DNA of 64,000 nt from Chryseobacterium cheonjiense (GTDB lineage: Bacteria; Bacteroidota; Bacteroidia; Flavobacteriales; Weeksellaceae): positions 124,001 through 188,000 of the forward strand of contig NZ_JABBGF010000003.1 in NCBI RefSeq assembly GCF_012927265.1. Direction: 5' to 3'. Under the pieces are notes generated by a model. That model saw only the letters and a list, made by a program, of their open reading frames with translations, did no database searches and had not been told where the DNA came from. This document shows, in pieces, positions 56,038-64,000 of this stretch (position 1 is its first letter; the number at the start of each line of letters is the position of its first letter). The position numbers and the translations under genes are program-made.

Positions 56038-56799
56038 TTAATCTTTAATATTTTGGAACTCTAATGCTAATTTTTTTAGTTGTTCAATATGCTTTGGCGT
56101 ACTTCCTTTTATTTCACTTCCATAATATTCAAATCCAAATAGTTCTTTGATTAAATTTTTATAGGCTTGTTTTTCAACATAAGGGATTTTTTCGGATCTT
56201 GATTTATTTTCTTCAGTTTCGGAATGAACATCGTGGAAATATGCGAAAATTTGATTATACTTTGTGAGTTCTGTAAATTTTTTACTTGTTGAAATAAAGT
56301 TTGTTGAAAGATATTTTAATAATTCAATTTTAGATAGATCTCCAAAAAAAGCACGAGCATAATCCCTAATTTCCTTAGAATATTGAAGTACATTATTTAA
56401 ATTAGCTATTTTGCCGCCTTTATCTTCTGTATTCTTTATTTCATCTTTTAAAATTTCATTTTTTAAGTAATTAGCAATTTTAAATGCTTCTTTGCGTAAT
56501 ATTTTTGATATTTTTTTTGTATTCTGCAATGTAATAGATCTTTCTTCAATTTCATATTCTTCCAGAAGATAGAAAATAAGAAAAATGCCATATTTCTTTT
56601 CAATATATTCTTTTTCTTCTTTTAAACGATTTTCATCAAAAGGTAAATCTCTAAAAATTTTTGCATACTTATATGCAAGCTGATAATTATACTCTTCTAA
56701 GGAAATAGGCTCGTATTTATTGTATTTTACATATTCCTCTAAATATGATTCAAAGAAAAGATCAAAAGTAGGGTATATGGGAAATTCATAGTTTATCAT
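56038..56799 (-). CDS. Hypothetical protein next to the integrase
   Basis: A 253-residue, mostly helical and charged protein without signal peptide. It resembles, in size and position, the RteC-like proteins encoded next to integrases on Bacteroidota elements, but I see no motif that proves it. Starts 15 bp after the integrase stop, so it is probably co-transcribed with int. Confidence 0.45.
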   Translation of the reverse strand: MINYEFPIYPTFDLFFESYLEEYVKYNKYEPISLEEYNYQLAYKYAKIFRDLPFDENRLKEEKEYIEKKYGIFLIFYLLEEYEIEERSITLQNTKKISKILRKEAFKIANYLKNEILKDEIKNTEDKGGKIANLNNVLQYSKEIRDYARAFFGDLSKIELLKYLSTNFISTSKKFTELTKYNQIFAYFHDVHSETEENKSRSEKIPYVEKQAYKNLIKELFGFEYYGSEIKGSTPKHIEQLKKLALEFQNIKD

Positions 56800-56814
56800 A
56801 ATTGAATATTATAT

Positions 56815-58131
56815 TTATGAACTTATTTTGAAGATGGAACTCATTTTCTCTGCAACTCTCAGTGCTTTATCCAATTTAGCTGTTTTGTTATATAAGTTCA
56901 CCATATCATCTGTTTTATGTCCTGTTTGTGTTTTTATGTTTTCTTTGCCTAATATATCAATGAAATTGGTTACAAAAGAGCGTCTAAAAATATGGGTTGT
57001 TATAAGCTCCCATTTTTCATATTCTTTAACAACTTTCTTACCTCGTTCGCCTTGTTCTTTATCTTTAATGCCACCAATCATTTTTTGTGTTAATCCAGCT
57101 ATTTTGCAAACTTCTTTAATGTAAAGGTTTAATTTTACGTCCGAAATTTTACGTGGAAATTGTCCTTCTCTCTTTTCTAATACTTTTAAAACTTCTGGAT
57201 GTAAATAGATACATTCTTCGGCATCATGAGTTTGATTTTGAATTTTCTTTTGTTGAAACTTTAATATGTTTCCATGAATAATATTTTTCGAATCAAAATT
57301 TAATAAGTCTGATACTCTCGCACCAGTATAAAATCCTATAATTATCCAATCTTTGGCATTTTTTAGATAATCATGCGGATAAATTGTTGATTGTATCTTC
57401 TTTAATTCTTCAAAAGATAAAATTGGAGGTGTATAAGTTTGTCTGGCTCTCATAAACTCCCAATGTAAAACCTCATTATTTACATCTATCTTCTTTTTCG
57501 ATGCAAAACTACAGATAGTCTTAATGTATTTTAAATCTTTTATAATTGTGCTTCCACTATACTTTTCACTTTGCATCCATTGAGTTAAATCATCTCTAAA
57601 GTCATCGTTTATATCTTTTATAAATAATTTTTTATCAAACAGTATAATCCTATTTTTAATAGTTATAAGCTTTTTACGTGTAGCTTCTGTTATGGGTTCT
57701 TGTTTTCCTTCTATTCTTTTACTTTTTTCTTTAATATAATATTCTATGAAATCAGTGAAGACTTGTGGGATTATATTTTTTACAGTTTTTGGTTTTGATT
57801 TTTCGGGAAAATACTTAGTATTATAAAAATCTTTAACCTCCTCTTTATTTGCATGCGGGTTATTAGTTAAGTATATGGATATTTCAGATTTTAATAAGGC
57901 AAGATTATTATTCAATAATGAGATTTCGGTATTAAAATTTTTTTCTAATGTGGTTTTCGCATTTTTTTTAATTGCTGCTGCATTATAGCATTCGTTTTTA
58001 TCATCCCAGTATTCAGGGTTGATAGAATAAGGAGTTTTAAGAGTGACCTCAAACTCCCTACCTTTATTATAACGAAAATAGATTGTTGAATTTGTTCCTG
58101 TCTTTGTACGAATAAAAAATTTTTTTGCCAT
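56815..58131 (-). CDS. Tyrosine-type site-specific integrase
   Basis: A 438-residue phage/ICE-type integrase that recombines the element with the tmRNA gene. N-terminal arm-binding (residues 1-90) and core-binding SAM-like domain (near 120-215) precede the catalytic domain with Arg in GFYTGARVSDLLN near 275, HxxR in THIFRRSF near 385, and GH/Tyr in QTGHKTDDMVNLYNK near 408-422. It reads away from the tmRNA gene, with 213 bp between them that holds the arm repeats and a 28-bp palindrome. Transcribed toward the element interior. Confidence 0.93.
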   Translation of the reverse strand: MAKKFFIRTKTGTNSTIYFRYNKGREFEVTLKTPYSINPEYWDDKNECYNAAAIKKNAKTTLEKNFNTEISLLNNNLALLKSEISIYLTNNPHANKEEVKDFYNTKYFPEKSKPKTVKNIIPQVFTDFIEYYIKEKSKRIEGKQEPITEATRKKLITIKNRIILFDKKLFIKDINDDFRDDLTQWMQSEKYSGSTIIKDLKYIKTICSFASKKKIDVNNEVLHWEFMRARQTYTPPILSFEELKKIQSTIYPHDYLKNAKDWIIIGFYTGARVSDLLNFDSKNIIHGNILKFQQKKIQNQTHDAEECIYLHPEVLKVLEKREGQFPRKISDVKLNLYIKEVCKIAGLTQKMIGGIKDKEQGERGKKVVKEYEKWELITTHIFRRSFVTNFIDILGKENIKTQTGHKTDDMVNLYNKTAKLDKALRVAEKMSSIFKISS

Positions 58132-58165
58132 TGTAATTGTATTTTACAAGTCAAAGGTAATAAAT

Positions 58166-58207
58166 GTTGGTACAAATTGCAATTTGTACCAACTGTTGTA
58201 CCGACAA
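58166..58207. repeat. Right arm-type repeats and 28-bp palindrome
   Basis: 58166-58193 is a perfect 28-bp palindrome with the arm-type motif TTGTACCAAC at both ends in opposite orientation (outer 10 bp of each half). It runs into the tandem 12-mers TTGTACCAACTG (58184-58195) and TTGTACCGACAA (58196-58207), matching the pair at the left end of the element. It lies 35 bp upstream of the integrase start, so binding could also repress int. Confidence 0.7.
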
Positions 58208-58306
58208 ATTTGAAATTTTATACAATTTTATGCATCGTGAAAACACTATTTAAATATATGGATTTTATTCCTCGTTGTGCTTTATCAGGGATTTTTGCAA
58301 TAAAAA

Positions 58307-58329
58307 AGGGACTTATTTAAAAGTCCCTA
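58307..58329 (-). terminator. Element-supplied terminator of tmRNA
   Basis: AGGGACTT / AAGTCCCT 8-bp stem with a 7-nt loop and a T run on the minus strand, 15 bp downstream of the tmRNA CCA end. It belongs to the element, replacing the displaced native hairpin at 40449-40486. Confidence 0.8.
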
Positions 58330-58341
58330 ATTTTATTTAAT

Positions 58342-58355
58342 GTGGAGTTGGAGGG
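58342..58355 (-). repeat. attR: 14-bp repeat within the tmRNA 3' end
   Basis: TGTGGAGTTGGAGG, identical to attL at 40491-40504. Confidence 0.85.
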
Positions 58356-58741
58356 ATTCGAACCCTCGTCCAAACAAGCAATACATAAGATTTCTACATG
58401 CTTATTCTGCTATTGGTTTTCGACTGAATGCAGAGAGCAGACACCCAACATTCAACTTATCTTCTGAGGTTTTCGAGCTTTAGCCGAAGTATCTAAAGCC
58501 TTATTTCCGCATTCCTATATCCCAGGATCAAACGCCGCAGAACAGAGCATTTGTGGAATATCTTGCTTCCCTACTAAAGTCTTCGGGAAAACGCTTGATC
58601 TACTATACTTCGATATTAAGCTGCAAGAGCGAACTCTTCGTTGCCAGTTAAAATTGTGTAGCAAGGGATTATAGAGATCGCGCTACGGTTCTCTGCATGC
58701 TTACTTACCCATTGGTCTTGCTGTCGAAACCAGTCAACCCC
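58344..58741 (-). ncRNA. ssrA: Transfer-messenger RNA (tmRNA)
   Basis: Rescues stalled ribosomes and tags the nascent protein for degradation. The 398-nt RNA begins GGGGTTGACTGGTTTCGAC and ends GGTTCGAATCCCTCCAACTC plus CA; the acceptor stem pairs GGGGTTG with CAACTCC (one G-U), and the T-arm is intact with an encoded CCA. The tag frame at 58645-58616 encodes GNEEFALAA then TAA. A -7 box TATTTTTG lies at 58763-58756 on the minus strand. The integrated element abuts its 3' end but leaves the gene complete. Confidence 0.95.
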
Positions 58742-58817
58742 ATGAATAGAGTATGCAAAAATAAGGCTTTTTATTCAAATATAATTAACATACGCTAATC
58801 TTTTTAGAGAAGCGCTG

Positions 58818-61800
58818 TTACTCCCTGTTCTTCAATAAGATCCACCCGGATAATTGTACAGGCTGTTTTGTAATCTGGTCGGTCCAGGATAGGCTGTACC
58901 AATACGTGTCGGTTGGCAACGGCATTCCGACATATTTTCCATTCCATACCGGATTTTTAGAACTTACCTCGAAAACAACTTTACCGTATTTATCAAAAAT
59001 ACTTCCTTTAAAATCTCCGAACTTGCTGATGATGCTGAAGTCGATATTATCGTTGATTCCATCACTGTTTGGCGTAATCGTGTTATTCATTAAGAAAGTA
59101 TAGTATTCCGTATGGGTATCACACAAAACGCCCCTCTTTCTTACTCTGATAGAATACTGCGTATTTCTCAAAACATTTTTGAAAATATTATACGATTGCC
59201 ACGTTACACCGCCGTCAATAGAATATTCCAGAGGATCACCTGCCGGATTTTTAACGTTGATGGTTAAGAAGCCGTTTTCATACGTAATCCCTGTAATTTC
59301 AGGAGTTTTAATATAGGAAACTACGGCGGTAAGCACTTTGGAACAAGACCCGTTGTTGATGGTTACCGTGTACGTTCCCGGAATGGCGGTGCTTATGGTT
59401 TGCGTGGCAGCTCCGGTATTCCAGCTGTAAGAATAATTCTGTCCGGCGCCAGCATCCAGAATGGCATTGTCTCCCTGACACACTTCAACATTCGGCAAAG
59501 AGGCTGAAATGGCAGGAACAACATTAATCGTAAGGGAAGTGGTTGCTTGGGCAGGACAGCCATTGCTTCCGATTCCTGTTACCGTGTAAGTGGTAGTAGA
59601 GGTAGGGGAAACAGTTTGCGTATTTCCATTGCCCGAAAGTCCGGTCCAGGTATAACTTGCAGCGCCTGAAGCAGTAAGCACAACAGAATCTCCTTTACAG
59701 ATATTGATGGATGAAGCGTTTAGTGTAATTGTTGGGGGCGTAATATTTTTTATAACTGTTACCGACGATTGTTTCGTACAACCGAACGGACTGGTAATTT
59801 TCAGCGTATATGTTCCGGCATTATTCACAACCGGAGTTAATGTATTCGCTCCTGAAACAATCGTTCCGCCGCCGGAAGCTGTCCATAAAAAGGTTGAACC
59901 ATTAGGAAATGTTGAGCCTGATGCATTTAGGGTAATTTGTGTATTGGCACAATTGATTTCAGCAGGAGCGGCAATATTTAACGAAATGGCAGGATCCATC
60001 GTAACCGTTGCAGAACTTTGGTATTGGCATCCTAACGGAGTGGTTACCGTAACCGTATAGGTTCCGGATGCAGTCACCGTATTGGTTGTTCCTGTTACAC
60101 CGTTCGACCAGGAGAATGTATTTCCGGTTCCTGTGGCAGAAGCTGTTAATACCGTTGAAGATCCTTCGCAGAAGGTTAAGTTTCCTGCAATCTGAACATT
60201 CGGGTTGGGACTGCTGCTGATCGTAACGGAGGTTGTGTCACTTGTACACAATCCGTTATTGTTGGTTAAAGTGTATACGCCGGGTGTGTTTACCGTAATG
60301 CTTTGCGTGGTTTGTCCGGTCGACCAGGTATTTCCTGTCGCGTAATTGGAAGTCAGCGTGATGCTTCCGTTATTACAGATAACTGAAGCGGAAGCCGTGA
60401 TCACTGCAACCGGTTTTTGATTGACTGTCAATTGCAGGTTGGCCACCTTAGAACATGTGCTGGATTTTACCCGAACATATACTGTTGCATTCCCGGAAAT
60501 ATGAGCTGCAGGATTAGAAATCGTATTCGTATTTCCGGCTACCGCATCAGCCTGGTTAAGATAGTAATCAAAAGTTACTCCAGGCGTTGTGCTTATATTG
60601 TTTTGTGCTGAGGTTAAATTAAAAGTAGCGGTCGCCGTATCCGAACAGATACTTAAACTTGCATTCTGCACAGCAGGAACAACGCCTTGTGTAACCGTAA
60701 CCGATTTTTGATAGGTACAGTTGGCAGGTGTTGTAACGGTCACTGTATAGGTTCCCGGTGCTGCAACGGAAATGGTATTTCCGGTAGCACCGTTAGACCA
60801 GGTGTAGAGATTTCCTGTTCCGGTAGACGTAGCGATGAGTTGTGTAGAAGTATCACACAGCACAAGATTGCCGGTAATTTGTACGTTTGGATTTGTAGCA
60901 GCGGTAATGGTTACGGATGCCGTAGGACTAGTACAATTCCCATTCGTGGTTACAAGGGTATAGGTTCCCGGTGCTGTAACGGTAATAGACGGAGTGGTAG
61001 CGCCTGTAGACCAGGTGTTGCCGGTTGTATTGCTTGAGGTTAATGTAACATTTCCGCCGGGGCATAAAGTCATTGATGATGTGGTAATGGAAGCTGTTAA
61101 ATTGCTGACTGCAAAAATGAAAGAACCGGTCTGTTTACAGGCATTCAGGCTGCTGCTCGGATTAGTGGGGTTGTTGTAATTGATATTATAGTAATAAACA
61201 GAGCTTGGTATTATAGCAGTAGGTGCTGTAATCGGGTTGCTGCCTGTCGCAGCATCATTGGCATCATTGAAATAGCTTACTGTAAAGTTGGTATTTCCAT
61301 TAATAATTCCCGGAGATAAAGTGTTAAAATTAAAAGGAACGCTGCTGTCGCAGATGGATATCACTCTCGGCGAATTCGGATTAGGCCCTGCCACACCCGG
61401 TGCGATAAAGGGATTTGTTGCAATTGTAGAACTGGAAAAAGGAGATACAAAAGTGGCTGTTCCACCCCATGTAAGGTTAAAAGTATACACGGTAGTAGAC
61501 CAATTGTCTATATATAGATAATAAGTTTCCCCGGCAACAACATCCATATATTTACAATACGGGCTTGTATTTCCGCCGGCAGAACTTGTATTCGTGTTGG
61601 TCATGTTCATGCCCGTGCTTGAAAGTGTTCCGGATGCATTGCATCGAATCGGAAACCCAAGATTGCCGCACGATGTATTCGGGCCGTAAATCGCCCAGTC
61701 GTAATCAACAGGTCCGGTAGGAGTAAGGTTAAAGGTAAGCGTCCCGCTGGTAGCGATGGTAAATTTATACCACACGGAATGATGTTCGCCGGAAGACAAA

Positions 61801-61955
61801 CATCCTCCCAGATCTTCAAAATCATTTCCGACTCCTGAAGGGGTGTAATTGATGTTGGAATTTCCGCAAACCGTGATTGCTGAAACACAATCTTCCTGAG
61901 CAGAAAGAGAAATATAAAAAATGGAGAGTAAAAAAAACAGTAATCTTTTGATCAT
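58818..61955 (-). CDS. Secreted Ig/PKD-like repeat protein with T9SS type B signal
   Basis: A 1045-residue surface or secreted protein. Signal peptide LLFFLLSIFYISLSAQ. The first ~170 residues resemble an N-terminal carbohydrate- or Ca-binding beta-sandwich (VWYKFTIATSGTLTFNLTP). The middle has at least seven Ig-like repeats of about 85 residues, each with TWSTGATT-like or YTWTGLSGNG-like strands and ending GTYTVTVTT. The last ~90 residues (NNTITPNSDGINDNIDFSII then WNGKYVGMPLPTDTYWYSLSW) are the gliding-motility-type (type B) C-terminal domain of T9SS cargo. Likely adhesin or matrix protein. Confidence 0.9.
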   Translation of the reverse strand: MIKRLLFFLLSIFYISLSAQEDCVSAITVCGNSNINYTPSGVGNDFEDLGGCLSSGEHHSVWYKFTIATSGTLTFNLTPTGPVDYDWAIYGPNTSCGNLGFPIRCNASGTLSSTGMNMTNTNTSSAGGNTSPYCKYMDVVAGETYYLYIDNWSTTVYTFNLTWGGTATFVSPFSSSTIATNPFIAPGVAGPNPNSPRVISICDSSVPFNFNTLSPGIINGNTNFTVSYFNDANDAATGSNPITAPTAIIPSSVYYYNINYNNPTNPSSSLNACKQTGSFIFAVSNLTASITTSSMTLCPGGNVTLTSSNTTGNTWSTGATTPSITVTAPGTYTLVTTNGNCTSPTASVTITAATNPNVQITGNLVLCDTSTQLIATSTGTGNLYTWSNGATGNTISVAAPGTYTVTVTTPANCTYQKSVTVTQGVVPAVQNASLSICSDTATATFNLTSAQNNISTTPGVTFDYYLNQADAVAGNTNTISNPAAHISGNATVYVRVKSSTCSKVANLQLTVNQKPVAVITASASVICNNGSITLTSNYATGNTWSTGQTTQSITVNTPGVYTLTNNNGLCTSDTTSVTISSSPNPNVQIAGNLTFCEGSSTVLTASATGTGNTFSWSNGVTGTTNTVTASGTYTVTVTTPLGCQYQSSATVTMDPAISLNIAAPAEINCANTQITLNASGSTFPNGSTFLWTASGGGTIVSGANTLTPVVNNAGTYTLKITSPFGCTKQSSVTVIKNITPPTITLNASSINICKGDSVVLTASGAASYTWTGLSGNGNTQTVSPTSTTTYTVTGIGSNGCPAQATTSLTINVVPAISASLPNVEVCQGDNAILDAGAGQNYSYSWNTGAATQTISTAIPGTYTVTINNGSCSKVLTAVVSYIKTPEITGITYENGFLTINVKNPAGDPLEYSIDGGVTWQSYNIFKNVLRNTQYSIRVRKRGVLCDTHTEYYTFLMNNTITPNSDGINDNIDFSIISKFGDFKGSIFDKYGKVVFEVSSKNPVWNGKYVGMPLPTDTYWYSLSWTDQITKQPVQLSGWILLKNRE

Positions 61956-62225
61956 AACCCTGTTACAAGTTTAAATATGAATAGAGAAATATAGGAGATA
62001 ATATGAGAATAAGGCAGAAGACCTTATGTTTTGACTGAGATGAGCCGTAATGAAAACGTGTTCATTTTAAATAATGTTAGTTTTTCGGCAAATTTAACTA
62101 AAATTTTATTATAAAATTCAATTAAATAATTGTAATATGATTTTAATACCGTGTTGATTTTGAAGATTTATCAGCCTGCATGCATGTCTTTTTACAAATG
62201 ATTGTCAAACAATTCAGGTAAAAAT
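61956..62225. other. Divergent intergenic region
   Basis: No gene seen. A possible minus-strand -7 box (TAAATTTG) at 62096-62089 could serve the T9SS type B gene. Confidence 0.4.
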
Positions 62226-62255
62226 TTGCAGATTTATAAAAAATTAGTATTTTTG
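62225..62255 (+). promoter_or_regulatory. rpsU promoter
   Basis: TTTG at 62225-62228, 19 bp, then TATTTTTG at 62248-62255, the full Bacteroidota -33/-7 pair, 24 bp before the start codon. Confidence 0.7.
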
Positions 62256-62278
62256 CAATCCAAAATGAGATGTAAAAT

Positions 62279-62476
62279 ATGTTAATAATTCCAGTTAAAG
62301 ATGGTGAATCCATCGACAGAGCATTAAAAAAATATAAAAGAAAATTTGATAAAACAGGTACCGTTCGTCAGCTTAGAGCAAGACAACAGTTTATCAAGCC
62401 TTCTGTAACGTTAAGACAAGCTAGATTGAAAGCTGCTCACAAACAAAGAGCGCTTAGCAAAGAAGAGCAGGCTTAA
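62279..62476 (+). CDS. rpsU: 30S ribosomal protein S21
   Basis: A 65-residue basic ribosomal protein (MLIIPVKDGESIDRALKKYK) that binds the 30S platform near the anti-Shine-Dalgarno region. Complete, with its own promoter and terminator. Confidence 0.96.
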   Translation: MLIIPVKDGESIDRALKKYKRKFDKTGTVRQLRARQQFIKPSVTLRQARLKAAHKQRALSKEEQA

Positions 62477-62500
62477 GAAAATTTTCTTAATTCGCATACG

Positions 62501-62544
62501 AATTCACTCTTTAAATAGTTATATTTGAAGAGTGAATTTTTTGT
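62501..62544 (+). terminator. rpsU terminator containing the next promoter
   Basis: AATTCACTCTT / AAGAGTGAATT stem followed by T. A -7 box TATATTTG at 62520-62527 sits in the loop and would drive xerC-hpf. Confidence 0.8.
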
Positions 62545-62556
62545 TTTTATACTTTA

Positions 62557-63447
62557 ATGATGCTGGACAAATTCTTAGAACATTTAGAACTCGAAAAGAG
62601 GTATTCACCTCATACGATTACAAGTTACAGAAAAGATCTTGAGGATTTTTACCGTTTTTACCTCAAAACGGAATCTTCGGAAGATATTTCAAAAGCCGAC
62701 AAAAAAATCATCCGCAATTTTATTGTCGAACTAAGCGAAAACAATATATCCAAAAGAAGCATCAACCGTAAACTTTCTTCCCTTCGCAGCTTTTATCTCT
62801 TCCTTTTAAAAATTGGCGATATTGAAGTTTCTCCCACCGAAAATATTTCTTCCTTAAAATTTTATCCCGAAAAACAGATTCCCATGTCCGAACAGGAGAT
62901 GCAAAACCTCAGCGATCAGGTTTTTACGAACGTTCAGGATGTTCTCGAAAAATCAATTCTGGAAGTGCTTTATCAAACCGGAATACGGAAGGCGGAGCTT
63001 TGTGGTATGACTTTTGAAAATGTAAACCTGTCTGTTAACGAAATAAAGATCATCGGGAAAGGGAATAAGCAAAGAGTCATTCCGATCTCCGAAAATCTGG
63101 CGGCGATTTTAAAAAGTTACGCACAAATCCGCAAACCGGCAACAGAATTTAAATCATACTTTTTTGTCAACAGGAAAGGTAAAAAACTCACCGAAAAATT
63201 TGTTTATGTGGTGGTTAATAAGTACCTTAGTCTTATAACAACAAAGGAAAAAAGAAGTCCTCACATCCTTCGGCACAGCTTTGCGACACACGTTTTGGAT
63301 AATGGGGCAGAGATCTCTAAAGTAAAAAAAATATTAGGACATTCCAGCCTTGCAAGTACTCAAGTCTATACGAATGCCAATATCGAACAATTGAAAAAAG
63401 TTTTTAATCAGGCTCATCCAAGAGCTGCAAAAAATGACGAATTATGA
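62557..63447 (+). CDS. XerC/XerD-like tyrosine recombinase
   Basis: A 296-residue chromosome dimer-resolution type recombinase. The SAM-like N-terminal domain begins LDKFLEHLELEKRYSPHTI; the catalytic residues are Arg in LYQTGIRKAELCGM near 145, Lys in IGKGNKQRVIP near 170, HxxR in HILRHSFATH near 245, GH in ILGHSSLAST near 268 and Tyr in QVYTNANIEQL near 278. Housekeeping location (with hpf and tRNAs) distinguishes it from the element integrase. A second ATG follows at once. Confidence 0.9.
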   Translation: MMLDKFLEHLELEKRYSPHTITSYRKDLEDFYRFYLKTESSEDISKADKKIIRNFIVELSENNISKRSINRKLSSLRSFYLFLLKIGDIEVSPTENISSLKFYPEKQIPMSEQEMQNLSDQVFTNVQDVLEKSILEVLYQTGIRKAELCGMTFENVNLSVNEIKIIGKGNKQRVIPISENLAAILKSYAQIRKPATEFKSYFFVNRKGKKLTEKFVYVVVNKYLSLITTKEKRSPHILRHSFATHVLDNGAEISKVKKILGHSSLASTQVYTNANIEQLKKVFNQAHPRAAKNDEL

Positions 63448-63734
63448 AGATCACAGTACAATCAATTGGTTTAACTCCACACGAACCATTAGAATCACAC
63501 ATCGAGAAAAAAGTAAGCAAACTGGATACTTTTTATGATAAAATTCAGGATTGCAAAGTCTTTTTAAAAGTGGAAAATAACTCTGATAAGGCCAACAAAA
63601 CGGCTGAGATTATTTTAGCGGTTCCGGGAGACGATATCGTGGTAAAAAAGACATCGACAAGTTTTGAAGAAAGCTTAGACCTATGCGTTGATGCTGCTAA
63701 AAAGCTACTAATCAAGAAAAAAGAAATGGCGTAA
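63444..63734 (+). CDS. hpf: Ribosome hibernation promoting factor, short form
   Basis: A 96-residue HPF/YfiA family protein that binds idle 30S/70S ribosomes in stationary phase. It has the fold start MKITVQSIGLTPHEPLESHI and KVSKLDTFYDKIQDCKVFLK, and lacks the C-terminal dimerisation domain of long HPF. Its ATG overlaps the recombinase stop by 4 bp. Confidence 0.93.
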   Translation: MKITVQSIGLTPHEPLESHIEKKVSKLDTFYDKIQDCKVFLKVENNSDKANKTAEIILAVPGDDIVVKKTSTSFEESLDLCVDAAKKLLIKKKEMA

Positions 63735-63764
63735 TAAAAAAAGTCAAAAAAAATTATTAAAAAG

Positions 63765-63796
63765 TTTGAGAATTCAAAAAATCCGTTCTATATTTG
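63765..63796 (+). promoter_or_regulatory. Promoter of the tRNA cluster
   Basis: TTTG at 63765-63768, 20 bp, TATATTTG at 63789-63796: a canonical -33/-7 pair upstream of tRNA-Thr. Confidence 0.7.
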
Positions 63797-63843
63797 CACT
63801 CGCAAAAAGGAACAGTGATCTTTTGAATTCTTTTTTATTAAAT

Positions 63844-63917
63844 GCCTCCATAGCTCAGCTGGCCAGAGCACGTGATTTGTAATCTCGGGGTCGTGGGTTC
63901 GAATCCCTCTGGAGGCT
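63844..63917 (+). tRNA. tRNA-Thr (anticodon TGT)
   Basis: Acceptor stem GCCTCCA / TGGAGGC, T-arm GTGGGTTCGAATCCC, anticodon loop TTTGTAA with TGT. 74 nt, no encoded CCA. Confidence 0.95.
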
Positions 63918-63936
63918 CATTTACTATAAAATATCT

Positions 63937-64000
63937 GGGGAGATTCCAGAGTGGCTAAATGGGACTGACTGTAACTCAGTTGCTTCGGCTTCGTAGGTTC
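63937..64000 (+). tRNA. tRNA-Tyr (anticodon GTA), 3' end off the window
   Basis: Starts GGGGAGATTCCAGAGTGGC, anticodon loop ACTGTAA with GTA, and the long variable arm of a class II tRNA (TTGCTTCGGCTTCG). The T-arm is cut at the window edge. Confidence 0.92.

Larger units (their letters stand above)
40491..58355. mobile_element. Integrative element inserted in the 3' end of ssrA (tmRNA)
   Basis: About 17.9 kb bounded by the 14-bp direct repeat TGTGGAGTTGGAGG, which is the last part of the tmRNA 3' end at 58342-58355 and recurs at 40491-40504. The tyrosine integrase gene sits next to the tmRNA end. Integrase-type arm repeats occur just inside both ends. Composition is visibly more AT-rich than the flanks. 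It carries integrase, an excisionase-like HTH, a Rep-like protein and cargo that looks like phage defence. I see no relaxase, conjugation or phage structural genes, so it may be mobilised by a helper or replicate briefly after excision. Confidence 0.9.

Noticed and set aside
40491..58355. CRISPR array within the element
   Set aside because: The only tandem repeats are the 12-bp arm sites without spacers; no cas genes.
40491..58355. Prophage
   Set aside because: No capsid, terminase, portal, tail or lysis genes are visible.

Overview
The window looks like a chromosome segment of a flavobacterium close to Chryseobacterium (Bacteroidota, Weeksellaceae). The evidence is low GC, recurrent -7 promoter boxes of the form TAnnTTTG, three secreted proteins with type IX secretion (T9SS) type A or type B C-terminal signals, a short ribosomal protein THX gene, a B. 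subtilis-type SdhCAB complex and the gene order acpP-fabF-rnc-IPExxxVDY-pyk. The genus is an inference; no rRNA is present.

Layout. 1-8.2 kb: 5' part of aspS, a secreted S41 protease, an HTH regulator with its DUF2975 membrane partner and a candidate operator, a MATE exporter, rpsThx, DUF937 and DUF2480 genes, and lpxB. 8.3-18.4 kb: a ComEC-like channel, sdhCAB, a TlpA-like lipoprotein without the CxxC motif, rlmD and two envelope proteins. 18.6-27.4 kb: two large secreted zinc metalloproteases with T9SS tails. 27.6-39 kb: coaE, an MBL hydrolase, ruvB, a histidine-utilisation locus (hutI, hutG, aldehyde dehydrogenase) interrupted by a decayed GIY-YIG cassette, then pyk and the fatty-acid/rnc cluster. 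39.2-40.4 kb: a secreted thermonuclease and an unknown protein.

40,491-58,355 is a mobile integrative element of about 17.9 kb inserted in the 3' end of the tmRNA gene (ssrA). A 14-bp direct repeat marks both ends. A tyrosine integrase lies beside the tmRNA, and 12-bp arm-type repeats lie just inside both ends. The element supplies a new terminator for tmRNA; the likely native one now lies at the far end. Maintenance genes (integrase, unknown, excisionase-like HTH, Rep-like protein) are on the right. Cargo is on the left and centre: a sce7726/sce7725 pair; a retron whose ncRNA can be read directly (a1/a2 repeats, branch-G motif, msr hairpin, 20-bp msd hairpin) between a phosphoribosyltransferase-wHTH gene and a retron reverse transcriptase; then, in the same direction, an HTH protein, a C39-like cysteine protease and a 65-aa protein. 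Immediately upstream are an 895-aa protein with a nuclease-like N-terminus and an NdpA/NA37-like protein. These eight genes may form one anti-phage operon, which is the most novel content here. A 1-kb non-coding stretch near 53.5 kb contains a strongly nested, possibly pseudoknotted RNA-like fold.

58.8-64 kb returns to core genome: a T9SS type B protein, rpsU, a XerC-like recombinase, hpf and the start of a tRNA-Thr/tRNA-Tyr cluster that in related genomes precedes tuf.
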